Origin: an uncultured Dysgonomonas sp.
Lineage (GTDB): Bacteria > Bacteroidota > Bacteroidia > Bacteroidales > Dysgonomonadaceae
NCBI GenBank assembly: GCA_937995835.1
Contig: CALKIV010000028.1
Location: 1-64,000 of the forward strand
Reading direction: 5' to 3'
DNA: 64,000 nt
The notes below the pieces were generated by a model that made no database searches, was not told the DNA's origin, and saw nothing but the letters and a program-made list of their open reading frames with translations. The position numbers and the translations under genes are program-made. This document shows, piece by piece, positions 1 through 9,326 of this stretch (position 1 is its first letter; each line of letters begins with the position of its first letter).

Positions 1-1
1 G

Positions 2-73
<72 letters not shown>

Positions 74-128
74 ATTCACCAGAAGAGGTTAAAAAAAACA
101 ACGCGTTTCAGCGCTTCACCCTAACCTG

Positions 129-201
129 AGCCTCTTGTCGGACTCGAACCAACGACCCCGAGATTACAAATCACGTGCTCTACCAACTGAGCTAAAGAGG
201 C
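129..201 (-). tRNA. tRNA-Thr (anticodon TGT)
   Basis: The minus strand gives a full cloverleaf: acceptor GCCTCTT/AAGAGGC, D-arm GCTCAGTTGGTAGAGC, anticodon loop TTTGTAA (anticodon TGT) and T-arm with GGTTCGAGTCC. The anticodon stem CGTGA/TCTCG has one T-T mismatch. It is the first gene of the short tRNA transcript; a good Bacteroidota promoter sits about 50 bp upstream. Confidence 0.94.
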
Positions 202-253
202 ATAATTCTCTAGTTACTTACGTTTTACTCATACTTCGGAAGTGAAACGGCGA

Positions 254-285
254 CAAAATTAGAGATTATATTTTGAAATAGCAAA
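254..285 (-). promoter_or_regulatory. Bacteroidota-type promoter of the tRNA-Thr operon
   Basis: On the minus strand a -33 element TTTG (282-285) is followed after 20 bp by a -7 element TAATTTTG (254-261), an exact match to the primary-sigma consensus TTTG/TAnnTTTG of the phylum. The predicted start, about 5 nt beyond the -7 box, is some 45 nt before the first tRNA. Spacing and both boxes are seen directly; activity is inferred. Confidence 0.75.
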
Positions 286-373
286 GCTTTGAGTGTTTAT
301 TTTACTTTTTGTTGCCATTTCATCTCTTAGCGCAATTAAAGCCGGAAGCCAGCTAGCCTCCGGCCGTCTTATT

Positions 374-673
374 TTAACGACTATGTTGCTTCTCTTTCAA
401 TTTCAACAACTGACGTTCAAGCGCCTCTGCACTCTCCACAAGCGCTTCTTCGAAAGAATCTGCCACCTTACTTGCAAACAGGTCATTCCCCTTTACACTA
501 AGCTTAATGGACGCTTCTTTGTTATTTACTGTTTCGGGCTTAACTAATTTAAGCATCACCTCTGCTCCAATTATTGCATCAGAAAGTTTTTCGAGCTTTG
601 ATACTCTCTTAACGACAAAATCTCTTAGTTTGTCCGCAGCATCAAAATTTACTGCTTGAATTGCGATATCCAT
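374..673 (-). CDS. hpf: Ribosome hibernation-promoting factor, short form (HPF/RaiA/YfiA)
   Basis: A 99-residue protein matching the short HPF/YfiA family, which binds the 30S subunit in the mRNA/tRNA channel and stops translation in stationary phase. The start MDIAIQAVNFDAADKL and the basic, Lys-rich C-terminus fit the beta-alpha-beta-beta-beta-alpha fold; there is no C-terminal dimerisation domain as in long HPF. The ATG at 673 follows TAGGAGGA by 7 nt, an unusually good Shine-Dalgarno for this phylum. It lies 20 bp downstream of the recombinase gene and upstream of the tRNA genes, all on the minus strand. Confidence 0.9.
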   Translation of the reverse strand: MDIAIQAVNFDAADKLRDFVVKRVSKLEKLSDAIIGAEVMLKLVKPETVNNKEASIKLSVKGNDLFASKVADSFEEALVESAEALERQLLKLKEKQHSR

Positions 674-680
674 AATTATA

Positions 681-688
681 TCCTCCTA
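681..688 (-). promoter_or_regulatory. Strong Shine-Dalgarno sequence of hpf
   Basis: Minus strand TAGGAGGA lies 7 nt before the hpf ATG. Bacteroidota mRNAs mostly lack such motifs, so this fixes the start and stands out from the other genes in the window, whose leaders are AT-rich without AGGAG. Confidence 0.7.
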
Positions 689-693
689 ATTTT

Positions 694-1578
694 TTATGCT
701 CGTGGATGAGCTTGGTTATAAATGTTTTTTAGTTCCTCAAACGATGTATGGGTATACACTTCGGTTGCCGCCAAGCTTGCGTGTCCTAAAATTTCTTTCA
801 CTGCATTTATATCTGCTCCATTATTTAGCATCGCTGTGGCAAATGAATGCCGCAAGACATGGGGACTGGTTTTCGATAATACAGAAATCATCTTTAGCTT
901 TTCTGTGATCACCCTATGCACCAACATTGGATATAGTGCTTTACCATCTTCTCTAACAAAAAAAGCTTCGGGCATTACCTCTACCTCTTTGCTTCGTAGA
1001 TCAATATATTTGCGTATTTTTCGAACTACATCATCGCTTATGGGAATCAACCGTTGTTTATTTCCCTTCCCAGTTACTTGAATTGCCTTTGAACTGAGAT
1101 CAGCATCTACATCTTGCATCCCGATAAGTTCAGCTCGACGTATGCCTGTCACATAAAACAATTCTAAGATAAGAAAATTTCTGTATTCTATGAAACCTTT
1201 TTCATCGGAAGGTTCTTCCAGCAATAGTTCCATGTCCTTATCTTTAACAAAAACAGGAATAGGCTTTTTCATTTTTGGTGCCACTACCCTACTTGCCGGA
1301 TTGTGCTTGATCTCTCCAATCTTCTGAAGATATCTGTAAAAAGATTTTAAGGCTGAAAGCTTTCGGTTTACGCTTCTTGCAGAGATATTAGATTTCATGA
1401 GCGACACCATCCACAAACGGATTACATCAGAGTCAACAGTCAACATTTCCACCTCTTGATGCTCATTCTGAAGATACTCTTCAAATTGACGCAAGTCGGT
1501 AGAATAAGAAATCTCCGTACAAGAAGAGTTGTTCTTCTCGTAACGGAGATAATCTATATATTTGTCTATCAACTTCAT
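694..1578 (-). CDS. Tyrosine recombinase, XerC/XerD-like
   Basis: A 294-residue site-specific recombinase. Residues 1-90 form the SAM-like core-binding domain and about 105-290 the catalytic domain. The active-site set is complete: R147 in TGIRRAEL, K171/K174 in GKGNKQR, H240 and R243 in HVLRHSFAT, H266 in LGHASL and nucleophile Y275 in EVYTHTS. Length fits XerC/XerD, which resolve chromosome dimers at dif, rather than phage integrases. Its place between rpsU and hpf is a housekeeping context, with no attachment site or cargo nearby. Whether it is the chromosomal Xer protein or an additional one cannot be decided here. Confidence 0.87.
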   Translation of the reverse strand: MKLIDKYIDYLRYEKNNSSCTEISYSTDLRQFEEYLQNEHQEVEMLTVDSDVIRLWMVSLMKSNISARSVNRKLSALKSFYRYLQKIGEIKHNPASRVVAPKMKKPIPVFVKDKDMELLLEEPSDEKGFIEYRNFLILELFYVTGIRRAELIGMQDVDADLSSKAIQVTGKGNKQRLIPISDDVVRKIRKYIDLRSKEVEVMPEAFFVREDGKALYPMLVHRVITEKLKMISVLSKTSPHVLRHSFATAMLNNGADINAVKEILGHASLAATEVYTHTSFEELKNIYNQAHPRA

Positions 1579-1642
1579 ATATTTCGCTTGTCTATTTTAA
1601 TGACTTTTGCTCTATACGAAGTTAATAAATTATTTTGAATTC

Positions 1643-1834
1643 CTATTCTTGATCGCGACGCATTGCTTCAACGTATACAGCGTGCTGTCTTGCTTTACGA
1701 TTCGCTACAGAAGGTTTTACAAAAGCTTTACGCATTCTTAGTGCTTTTACAACCCCTGTTCTTTCGTATTTTCTTTTAAATTTTTTTAAGGCTCTCTCAA
1801 TGTTTTCGCCTTCTTTTAAAGGTACAATAATCAT
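1643..1834 (-). CDS. rpsU: 30S ribosomal protein bS21
   Basis: A 63-residue bS21. The start at MIIVPLKEGENIERAL (ATG at 1834) gives the family's normal N-terminus; the longer open frame to 1915 adds 27 Lys/Asn-rich residues not typical of bS21. The rest is the usual basic helix region, including KFKRKYERTGVV. In Bacteroidota bS21 helps occlude the 16S anti-Shine-Dalgarno. No Shine-Dalgarno is seen before this gene; the leader is AT-rich. First gene of the rpsU/recombinase/hpf run. Confidence 0.93.
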   Translation of the reverse strand: MIIVPLKEGENIERALKKFKRKYERTGVVKALRMRKAFVKPSVANRKARQHAVYVEAMRRDQE

Positions 1835-2224
1835 TTCTTTATTTTTTTCTTTGTTATTACGTTTTTTCTTGTTGATCCACTTTCTCGTTAGATCAGTACT
1901 GAAATGCCACTGCATATTCAGTATATAATTTCATTTAGACTGGTAGTTAAATAGTAAATTCATCTTTTGAACAATAATTGAAATCAACCTTAAAACAGGT
2001 TCCTCAACTATCACATTTCTATTTTTGTTTGTTCAAAAGATCATTTAACCCCCCTTCTTTTATTTTTATTCATTTTATTGAGGCGCAAAATTAAGATTTA
2101 ATTCTATAATCTCCAAGAACTTCCAGTAAGTTTTACTTGTAAATTTTCGATTACGCCTAATTAATATAGTCATTTTTCAGCACATAACCGAATTTCATCA
2201 AAGAAAGAAACAGATTTTGCACCC
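1835..2224 (-). other. Intergenic region upstream of rpsU
   Basis: About 390 bp between rpsU and the 3' end of the xylan locus. I see no coding sequence or clear rho-independent terminator. It holds a promoter candidate for rpsU: -7 box TAATTTTG on the minus strand at 2086-2093, with a weak -33-like CTTG at 2113-2116. The implied 5' leader is about 245 nt and AT-rich. Confidence 0.4.
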
Positions 2225-3946
2225 TCATTTGTACTCATAAAGCTTAACATGAAGGATTTTGAAATCACCATAATCAATTCTCACATGGCGTCCTTGATGT
2301 GTTTGATCTCCATTTAGACGTCGAATATATTCAAAGCTACCGTCAGGTTTGATGCCGATTTCATCCACAGTGCCAATGCCTACTCTAGGAGCTCCGTTCC
2401 ATACCGCTTGCTTCATGCTTGCTCCTCCTTGATTCAGAAAGCCATCTTCACCTAAATTTTTAATTTGCGTTTCTTTGATCTCTTCTTTGTTTTCAAATTC
2501 CACAACCAACCCTGTGCCTGCAATTATATATTCGTTCTTACCCAAATGAAATAAAATTCCCCCGGCTTCATTCCATACCTCTTGCGAAGAAGCTTGCGGA
2601 TTCCACGGCAAAGTAAGTGAATGACGACAAGTGATCTTGAGATCGTCATAAAACAAGAATCGTTGTGCATTGTCCTTATCAAAAAGCAATCCATTAGAAA
2701 CTCCTTTTCCTTGATGCTTTGTCAAGAGTGGCATCAATTCTCTCAGTTTAGAATAGGCTTTTGCCAGTTGTCCGTTCGGATCATCAGAGCCATGCTCGAT
2801 AGAAAAAGGGCAATAGCCAATAGCATCATGCTCGCCAAAGACAAAAAAAGCCTGTACGCCATTGTTATCGCTCAACCTAACTTCCGGAATAAATAGAGGG
2901 TTGTTGGGCAACTTATATTGTGACGTCCAATCAGCAAATCCTTTATCATATAAATCGGGTGCTAAAAGATCAATACTGGGAGCTCCTGATCTCCAAATAT
3001 CAATAAGATGAGCCAAAGGACCAGCTGAAGGATATTCTCCAGGTTTTCGATCACGACTATTCATTGCCGCATTCACAAACAAGGGTATATTGTGTATGCT
3101 TCGAGCCGTTTGTGCCATTTTCTCAATATATTGAGCATAAGACCAAGCCATAAAAATCTCATCGGCATAGATATCATTTCCAAATATTTCTTGCCAATTG
3201 CCCTTCGTCTTGCTTCCTTGCTCTTGCCATTTTTGAGACAACCATGGGTGCAATTGTTTCTTGTTCTTTGTCAAATATTTGATTAACGCTTCGGGCACTT
3301 GCTGTTCGAATAAAAGGTTTGCTTCCTTTGAATAGTCACGTGCATCTTCAAGCATCCCAATTTCATTTTCGATTTGCATCATGATAACCGTATTATCCTT
3401 TTCGTCAACAGCGGCTATATGCTTCATCAATTGCGAAAAAGCACGATTATCTGCCTCATAAACATTTTGAGAAAAAGAGCTTGCTATTTCAAGTGGTTTA
3501 CTGGCCTTGGTATAAGCCCTAGGATATTTTTTGTAATCTTTCTTAAACCACAAAGGAGCATAACAACTCATGGAGTTTTTCCAAGCACCAAACCATAAGA
3601 AAACAACTTTCAGATTATTTTCTCGAGCTTGATTTATTGTTTTATCTATCAAATCGAAAGTGAAAACGCCCTCTTCGGGTTCTACCAAATCCCAATAAGC
3701 AGGCACTAAGACTGTATTAAGCCCCATACGTTCGAGCTTGGGAAAAATCTTTTCGATATCGTTGAATGAAGATGCTGAAGAGTTGCCCAGTTCGCCACCC
3801 AAAACTAGAAAAGGTCTATTATCTACAAATAACTGAGTGGCTGTGCCTTGTTCTTTAAAAAATGGATTAGTCTTCGTGTTTTGTGCTTGTAGTTTAAAAA
3901 TCAGAAACAAGCTAATCAGCAAAACCAATAGTTTGTTAAGTTTCAT
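2225..3946 (-). CDS. Secreted GH35-like beta-galactosidase with DUF5597-type C-terminus
   Basis: A 573-residue glycoside hydrolase with a signal peptide (1-22, no lipobox, so probably periplasmic). The (beta/alpha)8 barrel spans about 35-370. MMQIENEIG is the GH35 acid/base motif (E195), and E355 in LFIPEVR is the likely nucleophile. The remaining 200 residues resemble the beta-rich domain seen in DUF5597-type GH35 enzymes. GH35 releases terminal beta-linked galactose. As last gene of the xylan locus, 73 bp after the GH10 gene, it probably trims side chains of imported oligosaccharides; the substrate is inferred. Confidence 0.78.
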   Translation of the reverse strand: MKLNKLLVLLISLFLIFKLQAQNTKTNPFFKEQGTATQLFVDNRPFLVLGGELGNSSASSFNDIEKIFPKLERMGLNTVLVPAYWDLVEPEEGVFTFDLIDKTINQARENNLKVVFLWFGAWKNSMSCYAPLWFKKDYKKYPRAYTKASKPLEIASSFSQNVYEADNRAFSQLMKHIAAVDEKDNTVIMMQIENEIGMLEDARDYSKEANLLFEQQVPEALIKYLTKNKKQLHPWLSQKWQEQGSKTKGNWQEIFGNDIYADEIFMAWSYAQYIEKMAQTARSIHNIPLFVNAAMNSRDRKPGEYPSAGPLAHLIDIWRSGAPSIDLLAPDLYDKGFADWTSQYKLPNNPLFIPEVRLSDNNGVQAFFVFGEHDAIGYCPFSIEHGSDDPNGQLAKAYSKLRELMPLLTKHQGKGVSNGLLFDKDNAQRFLFYDDLKITCRHSLTLPWNPQASSQEVWNEAGGILFHLGKNEYIIAGTGLVVEFENKEEIKETQIKNLGEDGFLNQGGASMKQAVWNGAPRVGIGTVDEIGIKPDGSFEYIRRLNGDQTHQGRHVRIDYGDFKILHVKLYEYK

Positions 3947-4019
3947 TTGGTTCTTTTTTAGAAAAACAATAGACCAAACGATCTTGCTTGGTCTAATGTC
4001 TTATAAGGTTTTTTAATAA

Positions 4020-6236
4020 TTAATACTGCAATTCTCCGGTAAAGTCTTCACTAACATCACGTCCAGCTAAACCATCAGCCACACCTTTGTAAGCATGCTT
4101 ACGTTGATAATCTTTATTCCACAGATTAGGAGCATCATCCGGTATCCAATGCTCATGCTCGGCAGGATCATCAGATAGTCCCCAAATAGTGACACTATGA
4201 CGGCGTGCTTCTGGAATATGTTTCATATACATTTCCATCACATATCTGTACATTTCGGCTTGCTCGGCTAATTCGGCAGCTGTGGGTGATGGGGTATTCA
4301 CCTTGATGTCCAATTCCGTCACTTTTATCAGCTTACCGGTAGCCCCTAGCTTCTGAAACATCTGTTCTATATTGTCCTTATTGGAGTTGATAGCAATATG
4401 CATTTGCGTACCAATGCCATCCACTTTTGCTCCTTGACTTTCGATATATTCCACATAGGCAATGAGTCCATCACATTTTGCTAGATTGTATTCTAAGTTA
4501 TAGTCATTGATAAAGAGTTTATCATCAGGGTTTCCATGCTCTCTTGCAAGTTTAAAAGCCTTAACTGCATAGTCTTTACCAAGATAGTCTTGCCAATAAA
4601 ATTCATCGCTTGCCAGATCTGTTTTACCTATTCCTGTTTTCAAAGAAGATGGCTTACCGTCATCCATCGGCTCGTTGACAACATCCCATGCCTTGACTAA
4701 GACCTTGCAATGACTTACCATTTGAGAAATCCAGCTCTCCATAGCATTGCCAATAATTTCGGCTTTTTCTTCATCCGTTTTTTCTATGATTATTGCAGAT
4801 TTACCCACTGCTTTTGCCACGCCACCAAGTTGCTGCACAACTACATTATCAACATAGTACGTAGCGGCCTTTGTTCCAAAATCTATAAAGAAAGAAACGT
4901 AAGACTCATCAGCATCAAACTCCCATTCGAGCAGCGTCCAGCCCACCTCTATGTCTCGATCGCCAGAATATGAAGCTTTACCTTTCTCTGTTTCGGTTTC
5001 AGGCTTTTGTAGCTGCATTTGTATAGAACTTTTCATTGGAGATTTTATCCAAAGTTCAACTTTGTGTTTCTTCCCTTTTTCAAGAGGTTGAATGAAATCT
5101 ATTTTAGCTTGAGCGCTATAATTATTTGCATCCGTTGGATTCACAAGTTTCATTGCATATCCTTTGTCTCCAAAGCCTTCGCCATTTTCAGAAATATCTC
5201 TACTTGAGCCATTCCCCCAACCTGTCCATGGGGCAATAGCACCGCTTTCAAAGTCCCCATTAGAGATCAAATTGACCACCGTTGGCTCTGCATCCAAATC
5301 TATAACTTCTACTGCATCAATATAATATGTAACGTTGCTAACTTCACCCAACAGTAGCCTGAAAGTCATTTCTGCTTCATCCTTGCTTGCCGTCATACCA
5401 TCAGGAGTCATCGTTGGGTTGTAAGTCACTTTTGTCCATGTGGCATTAGTGGGAACCAACTCCTTGCCATCTGTCCACGGATATTGATTTCCTAGACTGG
5501 CATTTGGAAAATCTAAACCAATTTTTCCTTCTCCATCAGACTTGATGTAAAAAGAAATCTCATATTTATGACCTTTAATTAGACTAAACGAAGGACTATT
5601 GACTTGCATATTGTATTTTCCTCCCCCAAAGTCTCCTACAACAACCTTCATAGAGTGCTCTCCATCGATCGCATGATCAGTTACTGCAGACACATTATCT
5701 TTATAGTTGGGAATATTCCACCCCGTTAACCCATCCTCGAAACTTCCATTCACGATTAAGCTTTCGCCAGATCCACCGGGTATAATTTCAGGGGCTATCA
5801 AACTATTCAGATAACCGGCATTTTGATTTTGATGCCAAATAAGTGTATGTCCATAGAGCCCCAGCCCAACCGACTGCAATCTCTCCATCAATGCATCAAC
5901 TTTTTTAAAGTTAATCTCTCCTTTAGCGTTCACCATCGGACCATGCTTCATGGCATAACCAATAGTAATCTCATCGAAGTTCTCCTCTACAATTGCCCTA
6001 TAAGCTTCCTTTTCCATATATTCATCTAAGCCTACACCTATCCCTAAAGGAAAAGTAGCATAGCTTTTCAGCGCATCATAGCGAGTTATTTTCTCTGCCA
6101 ACAGAAGGGGAATTTCAGATTCAGTAACATCGCCATGAGTAGGATCCTTATGCCACTCCATTTTTTCATCATCGCATGAAGTTAAAACAAAACTCAATGC
6201 TACGATAAGTAATAGTAATATATTTTTGTATTTCAT
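4020..6236 (-). CDS. GH10 endo-beta-1,4-xylanase lipoprotein with two CBMs inserted in the catalytic domain
   Basis: A 738-residue lipoprotein: signal peptide with lipidated C21 followed by DDE, the acidic pattern of surface-exported Bacteroidota lipoproteins. GH10 sequence starts at about 45-150 (GHTLIWHQNQ), is interrupted by two beta-sandwich CBM4/9-like modules (about 158-313 and 322-470, each opening NGSFEDG or NGDFESG), and resumes at about 485. Acid/base E522 lies in WDVVNEPMD and nucleophile E641 in KVTELDIKV. This split layout is known for xylanases of core Bacteroidetes xylan clusters (Xyn10C type). It likely cuts xylan at the cell surface for the adjacent SusCD system. Confidence 0.93.
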   Translation of the reverse strand: MKYKNILLLLIVALSFVLTSCDDEKMEWHKDPTHGDVTESEIPLLLAEKITRYDALKSYATFPLGIGVGLDEYMEKEAYRAIVEENFDEITIGYAMKHGPMVNAKGEINFKKVDALMERLQSVGLGLYGHTLIWHQNQNAGYLNSLIAPEIIPGGSGESLIVNGSFEDGLTGWNIPNYKDNVSAVTDHAIDGEHSMKVVVGDFGGGKYNMQVNSPSFSLIKGHKYEISFYIKSDGEGKIGLDFPNASLGNQYPWTDGKELVPTNATWTKVTYNPTMTPDGMTASKDEAEMTFRLLLGEVSNVTYYIDAVEVIDLDAEPTVVNLISNGDFESGAIAPWTGWGNGSSRDISENGEGFGDKGYAMKLVNPTDANNYSAQAKIDFIQPLEKGKKHKVELWIKSPMKSSIQMQLQKPETETEKGKASYSGDRDIEVGWTLLEWEFDADESYVSFFIDFGTKAATYYVDNVVVQQLGGVAKAVGKSAIIIEKTDEEKAEIIGNAMESWISQMVSHCKVLVKAWDVVNEPMDDGKPSSLKTGIGKTDLASDEFYWQDYLGKDYAVKAFKLAREHGNPDDKLFINDYNLEYNLAKCDGLIAYVEYIESQGAKVDGIGTQMHIAINSNKDNIEQMFQKLGATGKLIKVTELDIKVNTPSPTAAELAEQAEMYRYVMEMYMKHIPEARRHSVTIWGLSDDPAEHEHWIPDDAPNLWNKDYQRKHAYKGVADGLAGRDVSEDFTGELQY

Positions 6237-6257
6237 AATCGTTTACTTTTAAAGAAA

Positions 6258-7655
6258 TTATTCTTCATCTTCTTCTGGGAAATCACTAAACTTCGGAGTT
6301 TCCAAAGAAACCACACGCCAATTATCAGTGTATATTTTCACACTTGTTTTAGCTGAAGGGAATTCAATCTCTCCATCTGCCGAACTTCCTGTAACATTGC
6401 TCAGCTTGATATCTGAGTTCTCAAAATAGATTCCAAAATTTGCATAGCTTGCTGTCTCACGTTCCACTAATATATCTTCGAAAGTGAAATCGCCTTCCGA
6501 GAATTTGTAGAATTTGCTAAATGGAACAGTCACCGTAGTCCATCCTGTTGTCTGATAAGGAACTGCTTTTTTATCCACTATCCATGGCACATAATTATAA
6601 CAAGCACCTGACCACTCACCACCGTTGAAGCCATTTTGCAGACAAAGCTTTAAGAAACCTGTACCCGTCCATTCTTCTGGGACATAAACATCGAACTGAA
6701 ATCCAACTTTGTCAACTGCCGTTGCCGGGTCAATATATGGTGTCAACTGTCCACGCCAGTCGTCTACTCCATTTCCTGCAGTCCATACCTCTGTACAACG
6801 ATTTTTGGCTGGTTCAAATGATTCTATTCTTGCCGGACGATGAGGCACATACTGCCCCCGAGACACATTTCCTTCTCCAATAACCGTTGATTCCAAATCT
6901 TCTGGTTTGATCATCCCTGTTGAACTACCCCAAGAGCCATGCGCACCTTTACCATCAAAATCTAAAATAATTCCTTTTTTGAAATTGAAGTAAACAGGAG
7001 AATAAGCTCCACCATTGGCACATTCGATTAATATAGCACCTCCTTCTTCAGAAACGCCTTGCGGCATGTCTACCATGAAGAACTTGCCTTCTTTGTCTGA
7101 AATAATATTCGTGGTCACTACAACATCACCCGGAAATACGACTTTATTTACTTCCAGTAACCCTGTACCATATACAATGATCGTTTCACCAGCTGCTGGC
7201 ATCGAATTGGAAAAGCTTGTGATTGTTGGAGCTGATGCTCTAACCTCAAAGTCGAAACTAGCTTCCGTGCCATCTTTTACAAGGCGAATTGTATTTCTTA
7301 CTTCTGCATCGGCCTCTGTTATCGGTGTATCTTTTGACAAGCTGATAAGCATAGAATTGTCAGACACATATACAGGGTTGAAATAAGTAGAATAACCATT
7401 GATATACACTCTGCGCAAACCTGAGAAGCCTGAACCTTCGATTCTGATCAACTGCCCTAGACGAGCAAAAGTAACCTCTCTATCGGAAACGGTAGATTGT
7501 GCATTTTGCAAAAACACCTTAGAAATAGTGATAGGTGAGCTTGCCGAATCGTTATCATCATCGCAAGACGCGAACAAGGTGAAACAGATAAGCAAACTCA
7601 GCATCAAGCCTATTGTTTCAATTCTCTTGATTGAAAATATATTTTTCATTATCAT
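6258..7655 (-). CDS. Surface glycan-binding lipoprotein with IPT/TIG domains (XusE/SGBP-B type)
   Basis: A 465-residue lipoprotein with Cys at about 30 followed by DDDND, again a surface-export-like signal. Residues about 40-225 contain tandem IPT/TIG-like immunoglobulin repeats (for example SNSMPAAGETIIVYGTGL). The C-terminal half (about 230-455) is a beta-rich, Trp-rich region expected to bind glycan. It occupies the usual place between susD and the xylanase, as XusE does in Bacteroidetes xylan clusters. Role inferred: non-catalytic xylan capture at the surface. Start could be either M1 or M3. Confidence 0.8.
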   Translation of the reverse strand: MIMKNIFSIKRIETIGLMLSLLICFTLFASCDDDNDSASSPITISKVFLQNAQSTVSDREVTFARLGQLIRIEGSGFSGLRRVYINGYSTYFNPVYVSDNSMLISLSKDTPITEADAEVRNTIRLVKDGTEASFDFEVRASAPTITSFSNSMPAAGETIIVYGTGLLEVNKVVFPGDVVVTTNIISDKEGKFFMVDMPQGVSEEGGAILIECANGGAYSPVYFNFKKGIILDFDGKGAHGSWGSSTGMIKPEDLESTVIGEGNVSRGQYVPHRPARIESFEPAKNRCTEVWTAGNGVDDWRGQLTPYIDPATAVDKVGFQFDVYVPEEWTGTGFLKLCLQNGFNGGEWSGACYNYVPWIVDKKAVPYQTTGWTTVTVPFSKFYKFSEGDFTFEDILVERETASYANFGIYFENSDIKLSNVTGSSADGEIEFPSAKTSVKIYTDNWRVVSLETPKFSDFPEEDEE

Positions 7656-7670
7656 AATCTATTTAGATGT

Positions 7671-9311
7671 TTAAAATAAATCAGTTATCCTTTCTTCTGT
7701 AAACTCATAAGGAACAGGATCAGCCTTCAACAATGGATTTTGAACCACCTCCGACTCTGGATACGGCAACAAAAAGATAGAGGCATCAATCAGCCCAATG
7801 GGACGTGTTCCTGGGTCACGGCTATCATCCAGTTTTGGTGTATTGGTTGCAGCATCATAAATAAATGGCACGATGGTTGCACGATCTTGAGCAATAATAT
7901 GATTGATCACTTCTTGTTGTTTATAATAAGAGCGACTAACGAGATCGTACCAATAAAGTCCTTCGAGACAGAACTCGACACGACGTTCACGACGCAAATC
8001 CTCATAAGATATGCTTGTTTTAGGATTAAGTCCTCCACGCTTACGAATTTCATTGAAGTACTCCAAAGCTGTTTCGTCTGTTGTGCTTCCACTATTGCCT
8101 AACACAGCCTCTACATAGTTGAGATAAACCTCAGCCAAACGCATCATATAAGTGTTTAGCCCCGAATTCATTCGTGAAATATCTGGATTATCCTTAGTAG
8201 AACCCACTACACCTTTCTTTACATTACAGGCTTGTTCTGATTTTTCATAAATGAATCCTCCGTTGGCTTTGTTTATTTCAGGATAGTGATCGCCATAACC
8301 CATCCAGGTTTGCTTACGGCGTAGATCTGTTCGCTCATACTCAAGCAAAACATCATAGCTTGCTCTAGTCCAATACCCCCATGCAGCATCATCTCCCGTG
8401 ATTTCAGAATCGCAAGCAAAGTAAGCCTGTTGCGTGTTCATTACTCCATACTCTCCATTAGGTACCCACTGAAGAGCGAATAGAGATTCACTATTGTTGT
8501 TGTTTTCAATCGTAAATAATGATGCATAACTAGGCAATAGCTTATAGTCACTTTCTGCAATTACTTTTTCGGCTGCTTTTTTAGCCAGTTCCAGATATTC
8601 AGCACTTCGTGCTCCGCTATTAGGATTGTCACTCAAACCAGCATAAGCTAGATATATACGTGACAGCATTCCGTAAGCACTGTATTTGGTCAATCGTCCT
8701 CCCGAACGTCCACCTTGACTGGCCGTTGCAGGAAGATATTTTGCTGCATATTCTATATCTCTGATCACAAAATCGTATACATCTTTGCGAGGATTTTTGT
8801 TGACAATAGGATTGCTTACCAAAACCTTTGGATCTTCAGAGAGAATCACGTCTCCCCATAGCGATGCTAAATACCAATAGGCTATGCCTCGCATAAAGCG
8901 TGCCTCAGCTATATATTGTTGTTTCTTTGTTTCTTCCACAGGACTGCCCTTAGTGCCTATGATCACCTTATTAGATTGTTGAATGACATTGTAAAGCGAT
9001 TGCCATGCTAACACCAAAGGACCGGTCAAACCTGTCTCGGTCAAATCTGTAAAGGGATAAATGTAGTCAGAATATGGCGCATACATATTATTTGCACGTC
9101 CATCTCCTAACGCATAATAGAATTTATCATTAAAATCGAACCACACCTTATTGTATAGTGGTGCTGTAGCTGCTTTCAGATCGTTCTCTGTCTTATAAAA
9201 ATTGTCTCCTGTGATATTGGAGTTTGGCGTTATATCCAAAAAATCACCACAACTGATCAGAGTAAGGGAGCACCAAGCAATGAGTGCGTATATTATATTC
9301 CTTGTTTTCAT
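7671..9311 (-). CDS. susD: SusD/RagB-family outer-membrane glycan-binding lipoprotein
   Basis: A 546-residue SusD homologue: signal peptide with lipobox ISC, then CGDFLDITPNSN, a hallmark SusD N-terminus. The N-terminal half is TPR-like helical (AEARFMRGIAYWYLA); the C-terminus has the RagB/SusD sequence RRERRVEFCLEG. SusD proteins form the lid over the SusC porin and bind oligosaccharides at the surface. Gene gap to susC is 15 bp. By context the ligand is xylan or xylo-oligosaccharide, which sequence alone does not prove. Confidence 0.95.
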   Translation of the reverse strand: MKTRNIIYALIAWCSLTLISCGDFLDITPNSNITGDNFYKTENDLKAATAPLYNKVWFDFNDKFYYALGDGRANNMYAPYSDYIYPFTDLTETGLTGPLVLAWQSLYNVIQQSNKVIIGTKGSPVEETKKQQYIAEARFMRGIAYWYLASLWGDVILSEDPKVLVSNPIVNKNPRKDVYDFVIRDIEYAAKYLPATASQGGRSGGRLTKYSAYGMLSRIYLAYAGLSDNPNSGARSAEYLELAKKAAEKVIAESDYKLLPSYASLFTIENNNNSESLFALQWVPNGEYGVMNTQQAYFACDSEITGDDAAWGYWTRASYDVLLEYERTDLRRKQTWMGYGDHYPEINKANGGFIYEKSEQACNVKKGVVGSTKDNPDISRMNSGLNTYMMRLAEVYLNYVEAVLGNSGSTTDETALEYFNEIRKRGGLNPKTSISYEDLRRERRVEFCLEGLYWYDLVSRSYYKQQEVINHIIAQDRATIVPFIYDAATNTPKLDDSRDPGTRPIGLIDASIFLLPYPESEVVQNPLLKADPVPYEFTEERITDLF

Positions 9312-9326
9312 ATTTCCGTTTTTTAG

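Noticed and set aside
722..1081. Open frames opposite the recombinase and other large genes
   Set aside because: They are antisense shadows without family signatures, start context or independent promoters; the same applies to other opposite-strand frames in the window.
694..1578. Tyrosine recombinase as integrase of a mobile element
   Set aside because: Length, domain layout and the rpsU/hpf/tRNA context fit a housekeeping Xer-like protein; although tRNA genes are close, there is no attachment-site repeat or cargo.
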